49,487 bases of DNA, from NCBI GenBank assembly GCA_947174835.1, contig CAMWKM010000003.1, positions 1-49,487 on the forward strand, in the 5' to 3' direction. The notes beneath the pieces are model-generated. The model was not told the DNA's origin, did not search any database, and saw nothing but the letters and a program-made list of their open reading frames with translations. Each line of letters opens with the position of its first letter. Within the stretch, counting starts at the first letter, position 1. Positions 17,901-25,830 of this stretch are shown piece by piece. A program made the translations under genes and the position numbers. Origin of the DNA: an uncultured Prevotella sp. (GTDB lineage: Bacteria; Bacteroidota; Bacteroidia; Bacteroidales; Bacteroidaceae).

Positions 17901-18694
17901 AGCTCACACAATACGGCATTTCTGCCGGCCGTCGTGAAAACACAGGCATCAAAGCTGCCATTATCCGTGAAAAGGGTACCAACGGTGAACGTGAGATGGC
18001 CTACTGTCTCTATCTGGCCGGTTTCGATGTGAAGGATGTGATGATGACCGACCTAATCAGCGGTCGTGAGACACTGGAGGACATCAATATGATTGTCTTC
18101 TGCGGTGGTTTCTCCAATAGCGACGTACTCGGCTCGGCCAAAGGTTGGGCTGGTGCATTCCTCTTCAACCCGAAAGCCAAAGAGGCTCTGGATAATTTCT
18201 ATGCCCGCAAGGACACCCTGTCACTTGGCATTTGTAACGGCTGTCAGCTGATGGTGGAACTCGGACTTACCGGTGCAATAGGAGCAAAAATGCTGCATAA
18301 CGACTCTCACAAATTCGAGAGTGAGTTCATCAGTCTCAATATCCCCCAGAACAATAGTGTGATGTTCGGCTCTCTGAGTGGTTCAAAACTTGGATTGTGG
18401 GTGGCTCACGGTGAAGGCAAGTTCTCACTGCCAGAGGCAGAAAATACCTATAATGTGATTGCCAAATACAACTACCATAACTATCCTGCCAACCCCAACG
18501 GCTCCGACTACGATGTGGCTGGTATCTGCTCTGCTGACGGTCGTCATCTCTGCATGATGCCTCATCTGGAACGTGCCGTCTTCCCTTGGCAGAACGCATG
18601 GTATCCCACAGACCATAATCAGGACGAAGTTACCCCATGGATTGAAGCCTTTGTAAATGCCCGCAAATGGGTAGAAGAAAAGATAAAGAAGTAA
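14927..18694 (+). CDS. purL: Phosphoribosylformylglycinamidine synthase, large single-chain form
   Basis: A 1255-residue FGAM synthase of the long proteobacterial/eukaryotic type, which joins synthetase and glutaminase in one chain (family about 1200-1350 residues). It converts FGAR, ATP and glutamine to FGAM in purine synthesis. Visible marks: INSEHCRHKIF (linker/ATP region), SLKAETHNFPTTVEPF, ATGTGGEIRDR and, near the C-terminus, the glutamine amidotransferase nucleophile segment SLGICNGCQLMVELG with the downstream HGEGKFSLPE. The C-terminal end reads PHLERAVFPWQNAWYP. The gene overlaps the next one (chromate transporter) by 28 bp if that gene uses its first ATG. Confidence 0.97.
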   Translation: MILFFKTPSTSVIATQVDHQLTQDEVKELCWLYGNATLLEAQTLEGFFVGPRREMVTPWSTNAVEITQNMNLQGIQRIEEYFPVASKDADHDPMLQRMYEGLNQDIFTINIKPEPIKHVENLEEYNEQEGLALSPEEIEYLHGLEQQNGRPLTDSEIFGFAQINSEHCRHKIFGGTFIIDGKEMESSLFAMIKKTTQENPNKILSAYKDNVAFAQGPIVEQFAPKDQSTSDYFVVKDIESVISLKAETHNFPTTVEPFNGAATGTGGEIRDRMGGGVGSWPIAGTAVYMTAYPRLDDSEVSGISRDWEDILPVRKWLYQTPEQILIKASNGASDFGNKFGQPLICGSVLTFEHQEKQNEQSEAPTKYAYDKVIMLAGGVGYGTKRDCLKKEPQKGNKVVVVGGDNYRIGLGGGSVSSVDTGRYSNGIELNAVQRANPEMQKRAYNLVRALCEEDVNPVVSIHDHGSAGHLNCLSELVEECGGEIDMTKLPIGDKTLSSKEIIANESQERMGLLIDEKHIEHVRKIAERERAPLYVVGETTGDAHFSFKQGDGVKPFDLDVAQMFGHSPKTIMRDTTVERHYTDIDYSGKNGKAEVSNSQLNEYLQRVLQLEAVACKDWLTNKVDRSVTGKIARQQCQGEIQLPLSDCGVVALDYRGKKGIATALGHAPQAGLADPAAGSVLSVAEALTNIVWAPMAEGLNSISLSANWMWPCRSQEGEDARLYTAVKALSDFCCDLQINVPTGKDSLSLSQQYPNGEKIISPGTVIVSAGGEVSDIKKVVSPVLVNDKHASLYHIDFSFDEQRLGGSAFAQSLCKVGDDVPTVKNPEYFADAFNAIQELINRGWILAGHDISAGGLITTLLEMCFANTKGGLHINLHDLCKDGDIVKSLFAENPGVVIEVSDEHKFEFKEFMEDNGIGYAKIGYPVEESRQIVITAGDSDFTFDIDALRDVWYKTSYLLDRKQSFNGKAKERFENYKKQPIEMKFPKGFTGKLTQYGISAGRRENTGIKAAIIREKGTNGEREMAYCLYLAGFDVKDVMMTDLISGRETLEDINMIVFCGGFSNSDVLGSAKGWAGAFLFNPKAKEALDNFYARKDTLSLGICNGCQLMVELGLTGAIGAKMLHNDSHKFESEFISLNIPQNNSVMFGSLSGSKLGLWVAHGEGKFSLPEAENTYNVIAKYNYHNYPANPNGSDYDVAGICSADGRHLCMMPHLERAVFPWQNAWYPTDHNQDEVTPWIEAFVNARKWVEEKIKK

Positions 18695-19251
18695 AGACTA
18701 AGGTGAAGAATATCTATTGGGAAAGCTTTAAGACCTTCTTCAAGATTGGCATGTTCACCATCGGTGGTGGATATGCCATGATTCCCATCATCGAGACCGA
18801 AGTGGTGAACAAGCACCACTGGGTCTCGAAAGAGGAATTTCTTGATCTGATAGCTATCTCACAAAGCTGTCCGGGGGTGTTCGCCATCAATATTAGCATC
18901 TTCATTGGCTATAAACTGAAGAAGATTCCCGGAGCCATTGCTACAGCTCTGGGCACTGCCCTCCCCTCGTTTCTCATCATTTTGGCCATCGCTATCTTCT
19001 TCCATCAATTTGAAGATAATCCGGTTGTAGCAGCCATATTCCGTGGCATCCGACCTGCCGTGGTTGCCCTAATTGCCGTGCCGACATTCAATCTGGCTAA
19101 AAGTGCTAACATTACTTGGGCTACCTGTTGGATTCCCATTGCCGGTGCATTGGCCATCTATCTTATTGACGGATTCTCGCCCATATACCTTATTATACTT
19201 GCAGGCATCGGTGGCTGGGTATATGGCAAATACGTCAAACCAACAGAATGA
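18667..19251 (+). CDS. Chromate transporter family protein, first CHR half
   Basis: A 194-residue single-CHR-domain membrane protein. ChrA-family proteins export chromate or other anions; short-chain members occur as neighbouring pairs that together make a full transporter. The signature FFKIGMFTIGGGYAMIPIIE is at the N-terminus, followed by AISQSCPGVFAINISIFIGY and RGIRPAVVALIAVPTF. The ATG at 18667 lies inside purL (28-bp overlap); a GTG at 18703 is an alternative start and leaves an 8-bp gap after purL. Its partner begins 17 bp downstream. The actual anion in an anaerobe is uncertain. Confidence 0.88.
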   Translation: MGRRKDKEVKTKVKNIYWESFKTFFKIGMFTIGGGYAMIPIIETEVVNKHHWVSKEEFLDLIAISQSCPGVFAINISIFIGYKLKKIPGAIATALGTALPSFLIILAIAIFFHQFEDNPVVAAIFRGIRPAVVALIAVPTFNLAKSANITWATCWIPIAGALAIYLIDGFSPIYLIILAGIGGWVYGKYVKPTE

Positions 19252-19268
19252 ATTAAGAGTCAAGAAAG

Positions 19269-19850
19269 ATGGATGCAATACTAATATATCTTCAACTATT
19301 CTCGACATTCTTCATAATCGGGCTATTCGGTTTCGGAGGCGGCTACGGTATGCTGTCGCTCATCCAGACGAAGGTTGTACCCACATGGATAACCACTGCT
19401 CAGTTTACCGATATTGTGGCCATCAGCCAAATGACGCCCGGTCCTATCGGCATCAACTCAGCCACCTACTGCGGCTACATGGCTTGTCATAATGCCGGTA
19501 TGGGCATTGTCGCCTCTGTATTCGGTTCAGCCATCGCTACGTTTGCCCTCGTGCTGCCCTCACTCATCCTGATGATTATCATTGCCAAGCTTTTCATTAA
19601 GTATATGAATACGCCTGTCGTCCAGTCGATATTCAATGGTCTCCGCCCTGCTGTTGTCGGACTCCTTGCAGCAGCCACGCTACTACTTTGCAACAAGGAG
19701 AACTTCTCGACACCAGGCGAGAACACTTGGCAGTTCTTGATTAGCATCGGCCTTTTCGTTGCCACCTTTATCGGTACCAAAGTATTCAAGGTCAATCCCA
19801 TCAAAATGATTATCATGGCAGGCTTTGCCGGTCTTCTACTCCTTTATTAA
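19269..19850 (+). CDS. Chromate transporter family protein, second CHR half
   Basis: A 193-residue single-CHR-domain protein, partner of the preceding gene. The signature reads FFIIGLFGFGGGYGMLSLIQ with AISQMTPGPIGINSATYCGY and NGLRPAVVGLLAAATLLL, so the paired motifs GGGYGM and TPGPIGIN are kept. It has six or so hydrophobic segments. The two halves are similar in sequence layout, as expected from an old duplication; opposite membrane orientation has been proposed for such pairs. It ends 37 bp before the VOC protein gene. Confidence 0.88.
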   Translation: MDAILIYLQLFSTFFIIGLFGFGGGYGMLSLIQTKVVPTWITTAQFTDIVAISQMTPGPIGINSATYCGYMACHNAGMGIVASVFGSAIATFALVLPSLILMIIIAKLFIKYMNTPVVQSIFNGLRPAVVGLLAAATLLLCNKENFSTPGENTWQFLISIGLFVATFIGTKVFKVNPIKMIIMAGFAGLLLLY

Positions 19851-19887
19851 TAAAGGACTAAGCGCAAATCACAAGCAAGAAAAAAGA

Positions 19888-20289
19888 ATGGAAAATAAAT
19901 TCAATTTCAATACGATCGGTTTATTTACAACCGACAACAAAAAGACGGTAGAGTTCTACCGTGACATCATGGGCTTCTCCACAGATTGGAACGGCGAGGA
20001 TCCTAACGTGATGATGCGTCATGGGAATATGTGGCTCATCATGTTCCCGCGAACGGCTTTCGAACAAATGACAGGGCAAGCGTATGGTTATCCACAAGGA
20101 TTGAACGGTACGGTAGAACTGGCTTTCCATGTGGCGACATTCAAGGATGTAGACGAGGAATATGCAAGAGCCACCGCACTTGGAGCCAAATCGGTATTCC
20201 CTCCCCAGACAATGCCGTGGGGGCAACGCACTTGTTACATATCAGACCCTGAGGGTAACTTGATTGAGATACACTCGTTTACAGAATAA
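19888..20289 (+). CDS. VOC (glyoxalase/bleomycin-resistance fold) family protein
   Basis: A 133-residue vicinal-oxygen-chelate protein. NTIGLFTTDNKKTVEFYRD and the C-terminal CYISDPEGNLIEIHSF are typical of the family; the last motif contains the usual metal-ligand Glu. A single module of this length normally dimerises. Members include glyoxalase-like isomerases, dioxygenases and antibiotic-binding proteins; the substrate here is unknown. ATG 19888 is preferred over 19825 because the upstream 21 codons overlap the chromate transporter and have no family similarity. It starts a run of small enzymes of detoxification type. Confidence 0.82.
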   Translation: MENKFNFNTIGLFTTDNKKTVEFYRDIMGFSTDWNGEDPNVMMRHGNMWLIMFPRTAFEQMTGQAYGYPQGLNGTVELAFHVATFKDVDEEYARATALGAKSVFPPQTMPWGQRTCYISDPEGNLIEIHSFTE

Positions 20290-20306
20290 AAAAATGACAA
20301 GGGAAA

Positions 20307-20912
20307 ATGACTAACGAGATTTTATACGTTTTACTTCCTGATTTCGCATCACACGAGATGGTCTATCTGATGGAGGCCATTAGCTGTGACGAGCAGCAAA
20401 TAAAACCTGATCCCAAATATATCAATAAGATTGTAGCTCCAACATTGGAGCCAGTCACTGCTATTGGAGGATTTAATATCATTCCCGACTACTCATTCGA
20501 AACGATGCCGGAAGAGTTTGCCGCCCTTGTCTTGATTGGCGGCTACGGCTGGCTGACACCATTGGCCGATGCGGTCATTCCCATTATGAGAAAAGCCTTA
20601 GATGACGAAAAGATTATAGGGGCAATATGCAATGGCGCATCGTTCATGGCAAAAGCCGGTTTTCTTAACAACGTAAAGCATACAGGAAATGGTCTTGACC
20701 AACTCAGGCTTTGGGGTGGTGACAATTATACTAACCCAGATGGATACATTCATCAGCAAGCAGTCTCTGACAACAACATAGTTACTGCCAATGGATCCGG
20801 GGCTTTAGAGTTCACGAAAGAACTGCTTCTGCTTCTTGAAAACGACACGCCTGAGCGTATAGAAATGTATTATCAGTTCAACAAACAAGGCTTTTGTGCA
20901 TTGTTCCCTTAA
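20307..20912 (+). CDS. DJ-1/PfpI-family protein (type 1 glutamine amidotransferase-like)
   Basis: A 201-residue protein of the DJ-1/PfpI superfamily. It opens with the usual strand (EILYVLLPDFASHEMVYLME), then LVLIGGYGWL, and the nucleophile elbow GAICNGASFMAKAGFL with Cys108. A histidine soon after (NVKHTGNG) may belong to the active site. Family members include glyoxalase III, deglycase-like and protease-like proteins. The reaction cannot be told from sequence alone. It lies 17 bp after the VOC gene and 8 bp before the tautomerase gene, so these three are probably one transcript. Confidence 0.82.
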   Translation: MTNEILYVLLPDFASHEMVYLMEAISCDEQQIKPDPKYINKIVAPTLEPVTAIGGFNIIPDYSFETMPEEFAALVLIGGYGWLTPLADAVIPIMRKALDDEKIIGAICNGASFMAKAGFLNNVKHTGNGLDQLRLWGGDNYTNPDGYIHQQAVSDNNIVTANGSGALEFTKELLLLLENDTPERIEMYYQFNKQGFCALFP

Positions 20913-20920
20913 TAATTGTT

Positions 20921-21121
20921 ATGCCATATATATCCATTGAAAGCGGCAAACTGACCGCTGAACAAAAAAAGCTACTGATTGAACGGCTCACACAGGTAGC
21001 CTCCGAGATCACTCATATCCCAGAACAGTTTTTTACAATCACCATTAAGGAATTATCCAACGAGAATTTTGGCATCGGAGGCAAGTCAATCGGTGAAATA
21101 AAGAACAACTATAACTCGTAG
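20921..21121 (+). CDS. 4-oxalocrotonate tautomerase-family protein
   Basis: A 66-residue tautomerase-fold protein starting MPYISIESGKLTAEQKKLL. After removal of Met, Pro1 would be the catalytic base of the family; LTQVASEITHIPEQFFTITI continues the usual fold. The start is ATG 20921, which exposes Pro1; an in-frame ATG at 20894 lies inside the preceding gene and would bury it. Homologues tautomerise enols such as 2-hydroxymuconate; the substrate here is unknown. Confidence 0.82.
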   Translation: MPYISIESGKLTAEQKKLLIERLTQVASEITHIPEQFFTITIKELSNENFGIGGKSIGEIKNNYNS

Positions 21122-21123
21122 AA

Positions 21124-21567
21124 ATGAAATATTTAGCATCTATATTACTTATTTTTTGCATTACGCTTCTCTCTTCTTGTAGTCACTCTACGGGAGATTC
21201 AAAACAAAGTATTGCCTATGAAGACGAACATCCATCATTAGCCAATACCGATGCAGACAGAACACCTAAGATCCTCCTTGCAATAACAAGCGACAGCCTA
21301 TTGACCTGTTACAACAACTCCAACGGCAGCGATGAAGATCCTTTAATACTTGACACAACAAATCCAGGTCTAACTGATTTTATGGCACAATGGATTAATT
21401 CAATGGATTCTGCTCAAATCAACGAATTGAAAAACACCTCCACACTTCATATAACAGTTGGAACAGGTGTCAGTGATGATACACTTGACAAAGTTAAAAC
21501 GGCTGTAAAAATATGTGGGATAGAAAAATTCTCCATATCCAATTTCGATATCAAATCTAATTTATAA
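21124..21567 (+). CDS. Putative lipoprotein of unknown function
   Basis: A 147-residue protein with a lipoprotein signal peptide: hydrophobic LASILLIFCITLLSSC with Cys19 as the likely lipidated residue. The mature part is Asp/Ser/Thr-rich. The C-terminal segment (TLHITVGTGVSDDTLDKVK then ICGIEKFSIS) vaguely resembles the periplasmic domain of ExbD/TolR, in which a strand-helix unit ends with a G-I-x-K strand, but the match is weak and there is no ExbB partner nearby. The start is 2 bp after the tautomerase stop, so it is likely co-transcribed. Confidence 0.7.
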   Translation: MKYLASILLIFCITLLSSCSHSTGDSKQSIAYEDEHPSLANTDADRTPKILLAITSDSLLTCYNNSNGSDEDPLILDTTNPGLTDFMAQWINSMDSAQINELKNTSTLHITVGTGVSDDTLDKVKTAVKICGIEKFSISNFDIKSNL

Positions 21568-21655
21568 GCAGTAAGATTTACCCTCGAACAGGTAATACCT
21601 CATATACAATCTGGAGACATTGGGACAATAGATCAATAAAAACTGAAACAGGGAA

Positions 21656-22153
21656 ATGAGAAAGAAGAGCAGAGAAATGGATGCCGTCTGGGCACTTGAA
21701 GCAATGGACAAGGCACCATATATGACAGTCAGCATGACGGATCTTGACGGAATGCCATATTCCGTTCCTTTATCATTGGCTCGCACAGACGAAAAGACCT
21801 TCTATTTTCATTGTGCCACCGAGGGGAAGAAACTCGATATCCTCAGGCAGAACCCTTGTGTATGCCTGACTGCTGTATGCAAATGCAAACCGACCGTTGG
21901 TCCCAAGGATGGCAGTTTCACATTGGAATACAAATCCGCCATTGCATTCGGCAAGGCTGAGATTATAACAGACGAGGAAGAAAAAACAAAAGCCCTTCGC
22001 GCCATCTGCCAGCGTTTCCTTCCAAATCACATGGATGCATTTGACGCAGCAGTGAAACGGAGCATGTCGCGTACAGCCATTGTGCGCATCATACTCACAG
22101 AGCCTCCTGTCGGAAAGCGCAAAGAGTATAACGCAAATGGAGATGAACGCTGA
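21656..22153 (+). CDS. Pyridoxamine 5'-phosphate oxidase-fold flavoprotein (Nim-like)
   Basis: A 165-residue protein of the split-barrel FMN-binding fold. The N-terminal MDAVWALEAMDKAPYMTVSM and the YSVPLSLARTDEKTFYFHCA segment match the Nim family (5-nitroimidazole-resistance-related) and related heme or flavin proteins. FHCATEGKKLDILRQNPCVC is the typical motif with the basic residues contacting FMN phosphate. Nim proteins reduce nitroimidazoles to amines; many chromosomal relatives do not confer resistance, so no resistance phenotype should be assumed. An 88-bp gap separates it from the lipoprotein gene with no clear promoter. Confidence 0.82.
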   Translation: MRKKSREMDAVWALEAMDKAPYMTVSMTDLDGMPYSVPLSLARTDEKTFYFHCATEGKKLDILRQNPCVCLTAVCKCKPTVGPKDGSFTLEYKSAIAFGKAEIITDEEEKTKALRAICQRFLPNHMDAFDAAVKRSMSRTAIVRIILTEPPVGKRKEYNANGDER

Positions 22154-22306
22154 TATATACGCAAGTTCAAATAAGAAAAAATGTTCAAAAGTTATTTATA
22201 GGACTCGCTTCAGGTTAATAAAAGTAGAAGGTTAATTGCCATCGCTGCCAATGCCTACTAATGGTATCCTGCGATATAGAAACAACAAAAGATGCTATTT
22301 ACGATT

Positions 22307-22366
22307 CGTAAACATGATACTTAGCACCCGTAAGTATGATACTTACACTGTGTAAACATCATAGTA
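22307..22366 (+). repeat. Three 17-bp direct repeats at 21-22 bp spacing
   Basis: Units at 22307-22323 (CGTAAACATGATACTTA), 22329-22345 (CGTAAGTATGATACTTA) and 22350-22366 (GTGTAAACATCATAGTA). Start-to-start distances are 22 and 21 bp. The second is itself an inverted repeat (GTAAGTAT-G-ATACTTAC). Just upstream the first unit overlaps the dyad TTTACGA-T-TCGTAAA. The first unit plus two bases (19 bp) recurs exactly, inverted, at 49298-49316. Confidence 0.75.
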
Positions 22367-22413
22367 ATATATTTTAAGACTTATGCCTCGCATACGCAGC
22401 CTATAAAAACAAG

Positions 22414-22448
22414 ATAGGGAGAACACACTTATAGCGCATCCTCCCTAT
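22414..22448 (-). terminator. Terminator of the C10 peptidase gene
   Basis: An 8-bp stem (22414-22421 with 22441-22448) and a 19-nt loop. Read on the minus strand it follows the peptidase stop codon and is followed by a T-rich stretch. Confidence 0.55.
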
Positions 22449-22468
22449 TGTTGAAAAGGGGCTTTGAA

Positions 22469-24892
22469 TTATTTAAAGATATATTTTTTGCCGTTTTTGA
22501 TGTACACTCCCTTACTCGGAGCCGCAACTTTCTCACCACGGAGATTATAATATACATCATTTTCTTTATCAATCTTGACATCATTCACACCAGTGCTATT
22601 ACCGGCAAGATAGCAAAGTTCGCTATCCTTAAAAGAGTAGTAACCTTGTCCTCCCTGAAGAACATGTCTGTTTGGTGTGGTCAAACCAACAATATCGACT
22701 GATAAATTTAAAAGCATACATCCCACGACATCACCGGCTTCTCCCTCTGCCGTAAACGTGAATTTTGTAGTGGAATTTGCCGGAATCTTCAACATTTCCA
22801 CGGTACTTCTCCAGCTATCGTTTGCAGAGTTATATCTTTGAATATAGAAATACCCTTCGTAATATCCACCATCGTTTCTGATCTCAAACAGAAAATCAGC
22901 CTTCGTGTCGTTCACCTTATCCATCTCTACCATATATCCTTTATAAGAGCCAAAGGCCTTTTCTCCCGACGCATTTGCGCATTTAATTGTAACAAACGAC
23001 AATTCCGGAGCTTCGCCAGCCTTGAATTCTATGCTGCTTTTGCCTATTTCATTGTAGTTACAATCAAGAATCCAGAAATTATAGGTGCCTGCAGACTCTG
23101 GAGTATAGGCAAAATTGAATGTCGAACTTCCGCCAACAGGAACTGTGATGCCGGTAACGTATGTATTTTGTCTCGGCATACCAGATGCCTCACTCACTTT
23201 GATATACACTTTTTCATAATACTCCCATTCACCGCTGTTGCTCACTGTGACATTTATCGTATTGCTCATTCCAGCATATCCACCGCTGTTACCATCAATT
23301 TCAAACATGGCCGTGAGTGGTGGAACATCGTAAGAGTTAACTTCACTCACAGTGCCATCCTGCACCTTAATATCATAAGAAGTTTTCGCGCTATATTTAG
23401 AGCTAAACACCCAGTTGTTTTGGTCAGTACTCTCTATTACAGCCAATCTATAGATACCGTCCACGCAAGGGAAAGACATTTCACAATTAACCCAACTACC
23501 GTAACCCATACCATCTGTATCTGCAGCTTTTATTGTTACAGACTGAGGAGCGGCAACATTCTGTATCTGAAAATTTTCATCCATATATCCGATACTCACA
23601 TATCTTGTGTTCTCCACAGGATTGAAATTGTATATAAGAATTGATGGCGTTGCCGTAACATTGCCGTTATTCACTGCAAGATCAGTTAAATATACCGTAC
23701 GTTCCGTAAATACGGGAGCACAGCACTCGTCCACTACACCATTATCGGGCTGAATACCTATGATCATACCATTGTCCTGACTGTAACCGTCTTCTGTGGA
23801 ACTTGCCCCAGTACCGGTGTTGCTATCCGGATTAAGAAGAGTAATATCAAAGTAACCATCACAATAGCCACCCCATCCCCAGTTCACGTAATACAGGCCA
23901 TCTGCATATCCATGAATGACAAAAGCATGGCCTCCACCGGTGGATTGACCGTCATAATATACCGGACGTCTGGCCGTCATCTCTCCATATAGCATGTGAT
24001 CCCATTCTGCAATCCGATAACTCGCACGAGCGTAATGGGCAACATAATCTTTATCCATTCCGAAGTATTTGGTAAAAGTTTCCGGAGTAGCATAGGCACC
24101 GGACGTTGCATCATAATCCATTCTTAAAGCACAGCCCACATGAAGCATCAGTTTTGCAACGGCATCATTCTGGGCTTGAGTCTCTGAACCGATATATTCA
24201 TCCGGCATATTCCCCCAATCATACTCATCACCGACCGCAATTCCCGGCATATCAATCCGATTAGTACTCGTTGTATAGGCAGGAATATCTGCCTTCAAAT
24301 TTGCGGGATATCTATAATAATGGAGTATCTGCGCCACGGCTGTAGCCACACAACCTGTGGCTGATTTCTTGCCAGGCTCATATTCCGGACACATATTATT
24401 ATAGGGTGCCCCCTGATTCCATTTTGCATCCATAAAAGGCTCCACGGCATCGTGGCTGGAAACCTGCGCCTTCCAGGCCGATACTTCTGCAATCTGCTCA
24501 TCGGTAATATTATCAGCAAAGTCCTGATAGGCCCGCATGAAATTTGCAAAATTCTCCGGAAGCTGACCATACTCAAAATCGCCACTCTTCGAATAGCCTA
24601 CGATTGCAGGCAACCGGTCGTCGCCCGAAACGATGGTAAAACCGCTATTCTCTCCCGCCGAGAACACATAATAACAAGGAGTGGTATGCCTTCCTGCCTT
24701 TGAATACACTAACCGTGGACCGTCTGTTGGCAAATACACCTGTCCTCTCACCCCGTTTACTCCATTTTTCATTTGCTGCAAAGCCAATTCCCTTGCCTGC
24801 TCAACACTACGAGGTGCAGCAATACCCGCCACGGCAACAACCATCAGCAACACTGCCAATGAAATAAAACGCCTAATAAGAAAATGATTCAT
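22469..24892 (-). CDS. Secreted C10-family cysteine peptidase (streptopain/interpain-like)
   Basis: An 807-residue protein with a signal peptide (MNHFLIRRFISLAVLLMVVA). A pro-region like Inhibitor_I69 follows (SVEQARELALQQM to about residue 130), then the peptidase domain. The catalytic Cys181 is in KSATGCVATAVAQILHYY and His322 in GGGHAFVIHGY, followed by YYVNWGWGGYCDGYF as in SpeB and the interpains of Prevotella. Residues beyond about 390 form several beta-sandwich-like domains. The last 30 residues (YYNLRGEKVAAPSKGVYIKN) look like a short secretion or anchoring tail, similar to that of the M6 peptidase at 5413. ATG 24892 is chosen over the adjoining GTG 24895. A promoter lies 28 bp upstream. 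Confidence 0.92.
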   Translation of the reverse strand: MNHFLIRRFISLAVLLMVVAVAGIAAPRSVEQARELALQQMKNGVNGVRGQVYLPTDGPRLVYSKAGRHTTPCYYVFSAGENSGFTIVSGDDRLPAIVGYSKSGDFEYGQLPENFANFMRAYQDFADNITDEQIAEVSAWKAQVSSHDAVEPFMDAKWNQGAPYNNMCPEYEPGKKSATGCVATAVAQILHYYRYPANLKADIPAYTTSTNRIDMPGIAVGDEYDWGNMPDEYIGSETQAQNDAVAKLMLHVGCALRMDYDATSGAYATPETFTKYFGMDKDYVAHYARASYRIAEWDHMLYGEMTARRPVYYDGQSTGGGHAFVIHGYADGLYYVNWGWGGYCDGYFDITLLNPDSNTGTGASSTEDGYSQDNGMIIGIQPDNGVVDECCAPVFTERTVYLTDLAVNNGNVTATPSILIYNFNPVENTRYVSIGYMDENFQIQNVAAPQSVTIKAADTDGMGYGSWVNCEMSFPCVDGIYRLAVIESTDQNNWVFSSKYSAKTSYDIKVQDGTVSEVNSYDVPPLTAMFEIDGNSGGYAGMSNTINVTVSNSGEWEYYEKVYIKVSEASGMPRQNTYVTGITVPVGGSSTFNFAYTPESAGTYNFWILDCNYNEIGKSSIEFKAGEAPELSFVTIKCANASGEKAFGSYKGYMVEMDKVNDTKADFLFEIRNDGGYYEGYFYIQRYNSANDSWRSTVEMLKIPANSTTKFTFTAEGEAGDVVGCMLLNLSVDIVGLTTPNRHVLQGGQGYYSFKDSELCYLAGNSTGVNDVKIDKENDVYYNLRGEKVAAPSKGVYIKNGKKYIFK

Positions 24893-24919
24893 CACTATAC
24901 TAAAATATTAATATTTTTG

Positions 24920-24927
24920 CAAAGATA
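24920..24927 (-). promoter_or_regulatory. -7 promoter element of the C10 peptidase gene
   Basis: TATCTTTG followed by C on the minus strand, 28 bp before the ATG at 24892. Confidence 0.6.
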
Positions 24928-24989
24928 ATCATTATTCCTTTATCTTTCATCCACATAATTCTTAAAAATTCCAAAACTATAAAATCTTT

Positions 24990-25829
24990 TCATCCAGCCT
25001 GATATGGTTGAATCTCTTCCGCGTAGGTTTTCCACTTCTTGATATTTGCTTCACAGGCAGCGCGGTCGGCCTCGCTCTGATTGGGATGTTCCTCCATAAA
25101 ACTCTCAAATAGTGCTGCTATAGCTTCGGCACCCTTCCAATTGCCACAGATATATGCCTCGCTAAAATAATCCACAGCTTTATCAAACGACTTTTCGCAG
25201 CCAATACCATCTGCATAAATCCACCCCATTCGATAAGAATAATCCTCAGGGCTGAGACGCGCAGCTATCGTAGTCCATTTGAAAAGTTGCGCAGACCATT
25301 CTTCATCTTCAAAATATTCAGGCATTATCAAGTTCCAATAATAATCGCTCAACTTGCCGGCTGCCTCTGAATTGTTTTCTGCAATAGATTCGTAATACTC
25401 AACACCAATATCCGGATCGCCCCCTTGTGCCATATCCATATAATAGTCTCCTAACCACAACCGAGCAGGTTCACGCCATCGGCTGTCTATATTTGCACAT
25501 CTTTCATAGAATCGCTCGGCATCATAGTGATCATATTTTTGACGTGGACCGCCTTCAGCCTGATCGGGAGTCTCGGCATTATCACACATATAGCCCAACA
25601 GGAAACAGCCGAGTCCATCATTCTCATTTGCCGCTTTCTCTGCAAGTTGGAAACTTTTATCAAGGTCAACAGGCACGCCTATCCCTTCATGATACAGATA
25701 GGCTTGCAGACCTATACGCTCAGGTGTGACGGGAGACGCGAAAACAAGCCGTACTATTTCTTGGACAGCATCCGGATCGGCTTCTTGATCAGCCAGTATT
25801 TTTATGAAACGGTCGGTCAATGTAATCAT
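24990..25829 (-). CDS. Sel1-like repeat protein, last gene of the tubulin-like operon
   Basis: A 279-residue acidic soluble protein without signal peptide. It contains Sel1/TPR-like helical repeats: GLQAYLYHEGIGVPVDLDKS, GCFLLGYMCDNAETP, ARLWLGDYYMDMAQGGDPD and YRMGWIYADGIGCEKSFDKA, each with the A/G-x-x-Y-x-x-G spacing. Such repeats act as protein-binding scaffolds. The start is ATG 25829; an ORF beginning at 25838 would need TTG. The upstream gene stops at 25831, one base before, so translation is probably coupled. It ends the nine-gene minus-strand operon. Its exact partner is unknown. Confidence 0.8.
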   Translation of the reverse strand: MITLTDRFIKILADQEADPDAVQEIVRLVFASPVTPERIGLQAYLYHEGIGVPVDLDKSFQLAEKAANENDGLGCFLLGYMCDNAETPDQAEGGPRQKYDHYDAERFYERCANIDSRWREPARLWLGDYYMDMAQGGDPDIGVEYYESIAENNSEAAGKLSDYYWNLIMPEYFEDEEWSAQLFKWTTIAARLSPEDYSYRMGWIYADGIGCEKSFDKAVDYFSEAYICGNWKGAEAIAALFESFMEEHPNQSEADRAACEANIKKWKTYAEEIQPYQAG

Positions 25830-25830
25830 A

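Larger units (their letters stand above)
22154..22468. other. Non-coding gap between convergent genes
   Basis: A 315-bp AT-rich interval between the Nim-like gene (plus) and the C10 peptidase gene (minus), with no convincing ORF. It holds a cluster of three related 17-bp units (22307-22366) and the hairpin terminator of the peptidase gene (22414-22448). Nothing else recognisable. Confidence 0.7.

Noticed and set aside
21656..22153. Calling the Nim-like gene a metronidazole-resistance gene
   Set aside because: Chromosomal Nim-fold proteins are widespread and often do not confer resistance; no insertion-sequence promoter is next to it.
22838..23644. A 268-codon plus-strand ORF
   Set aside because: It is antisense to the C10 peptidase gene and shows no motif.
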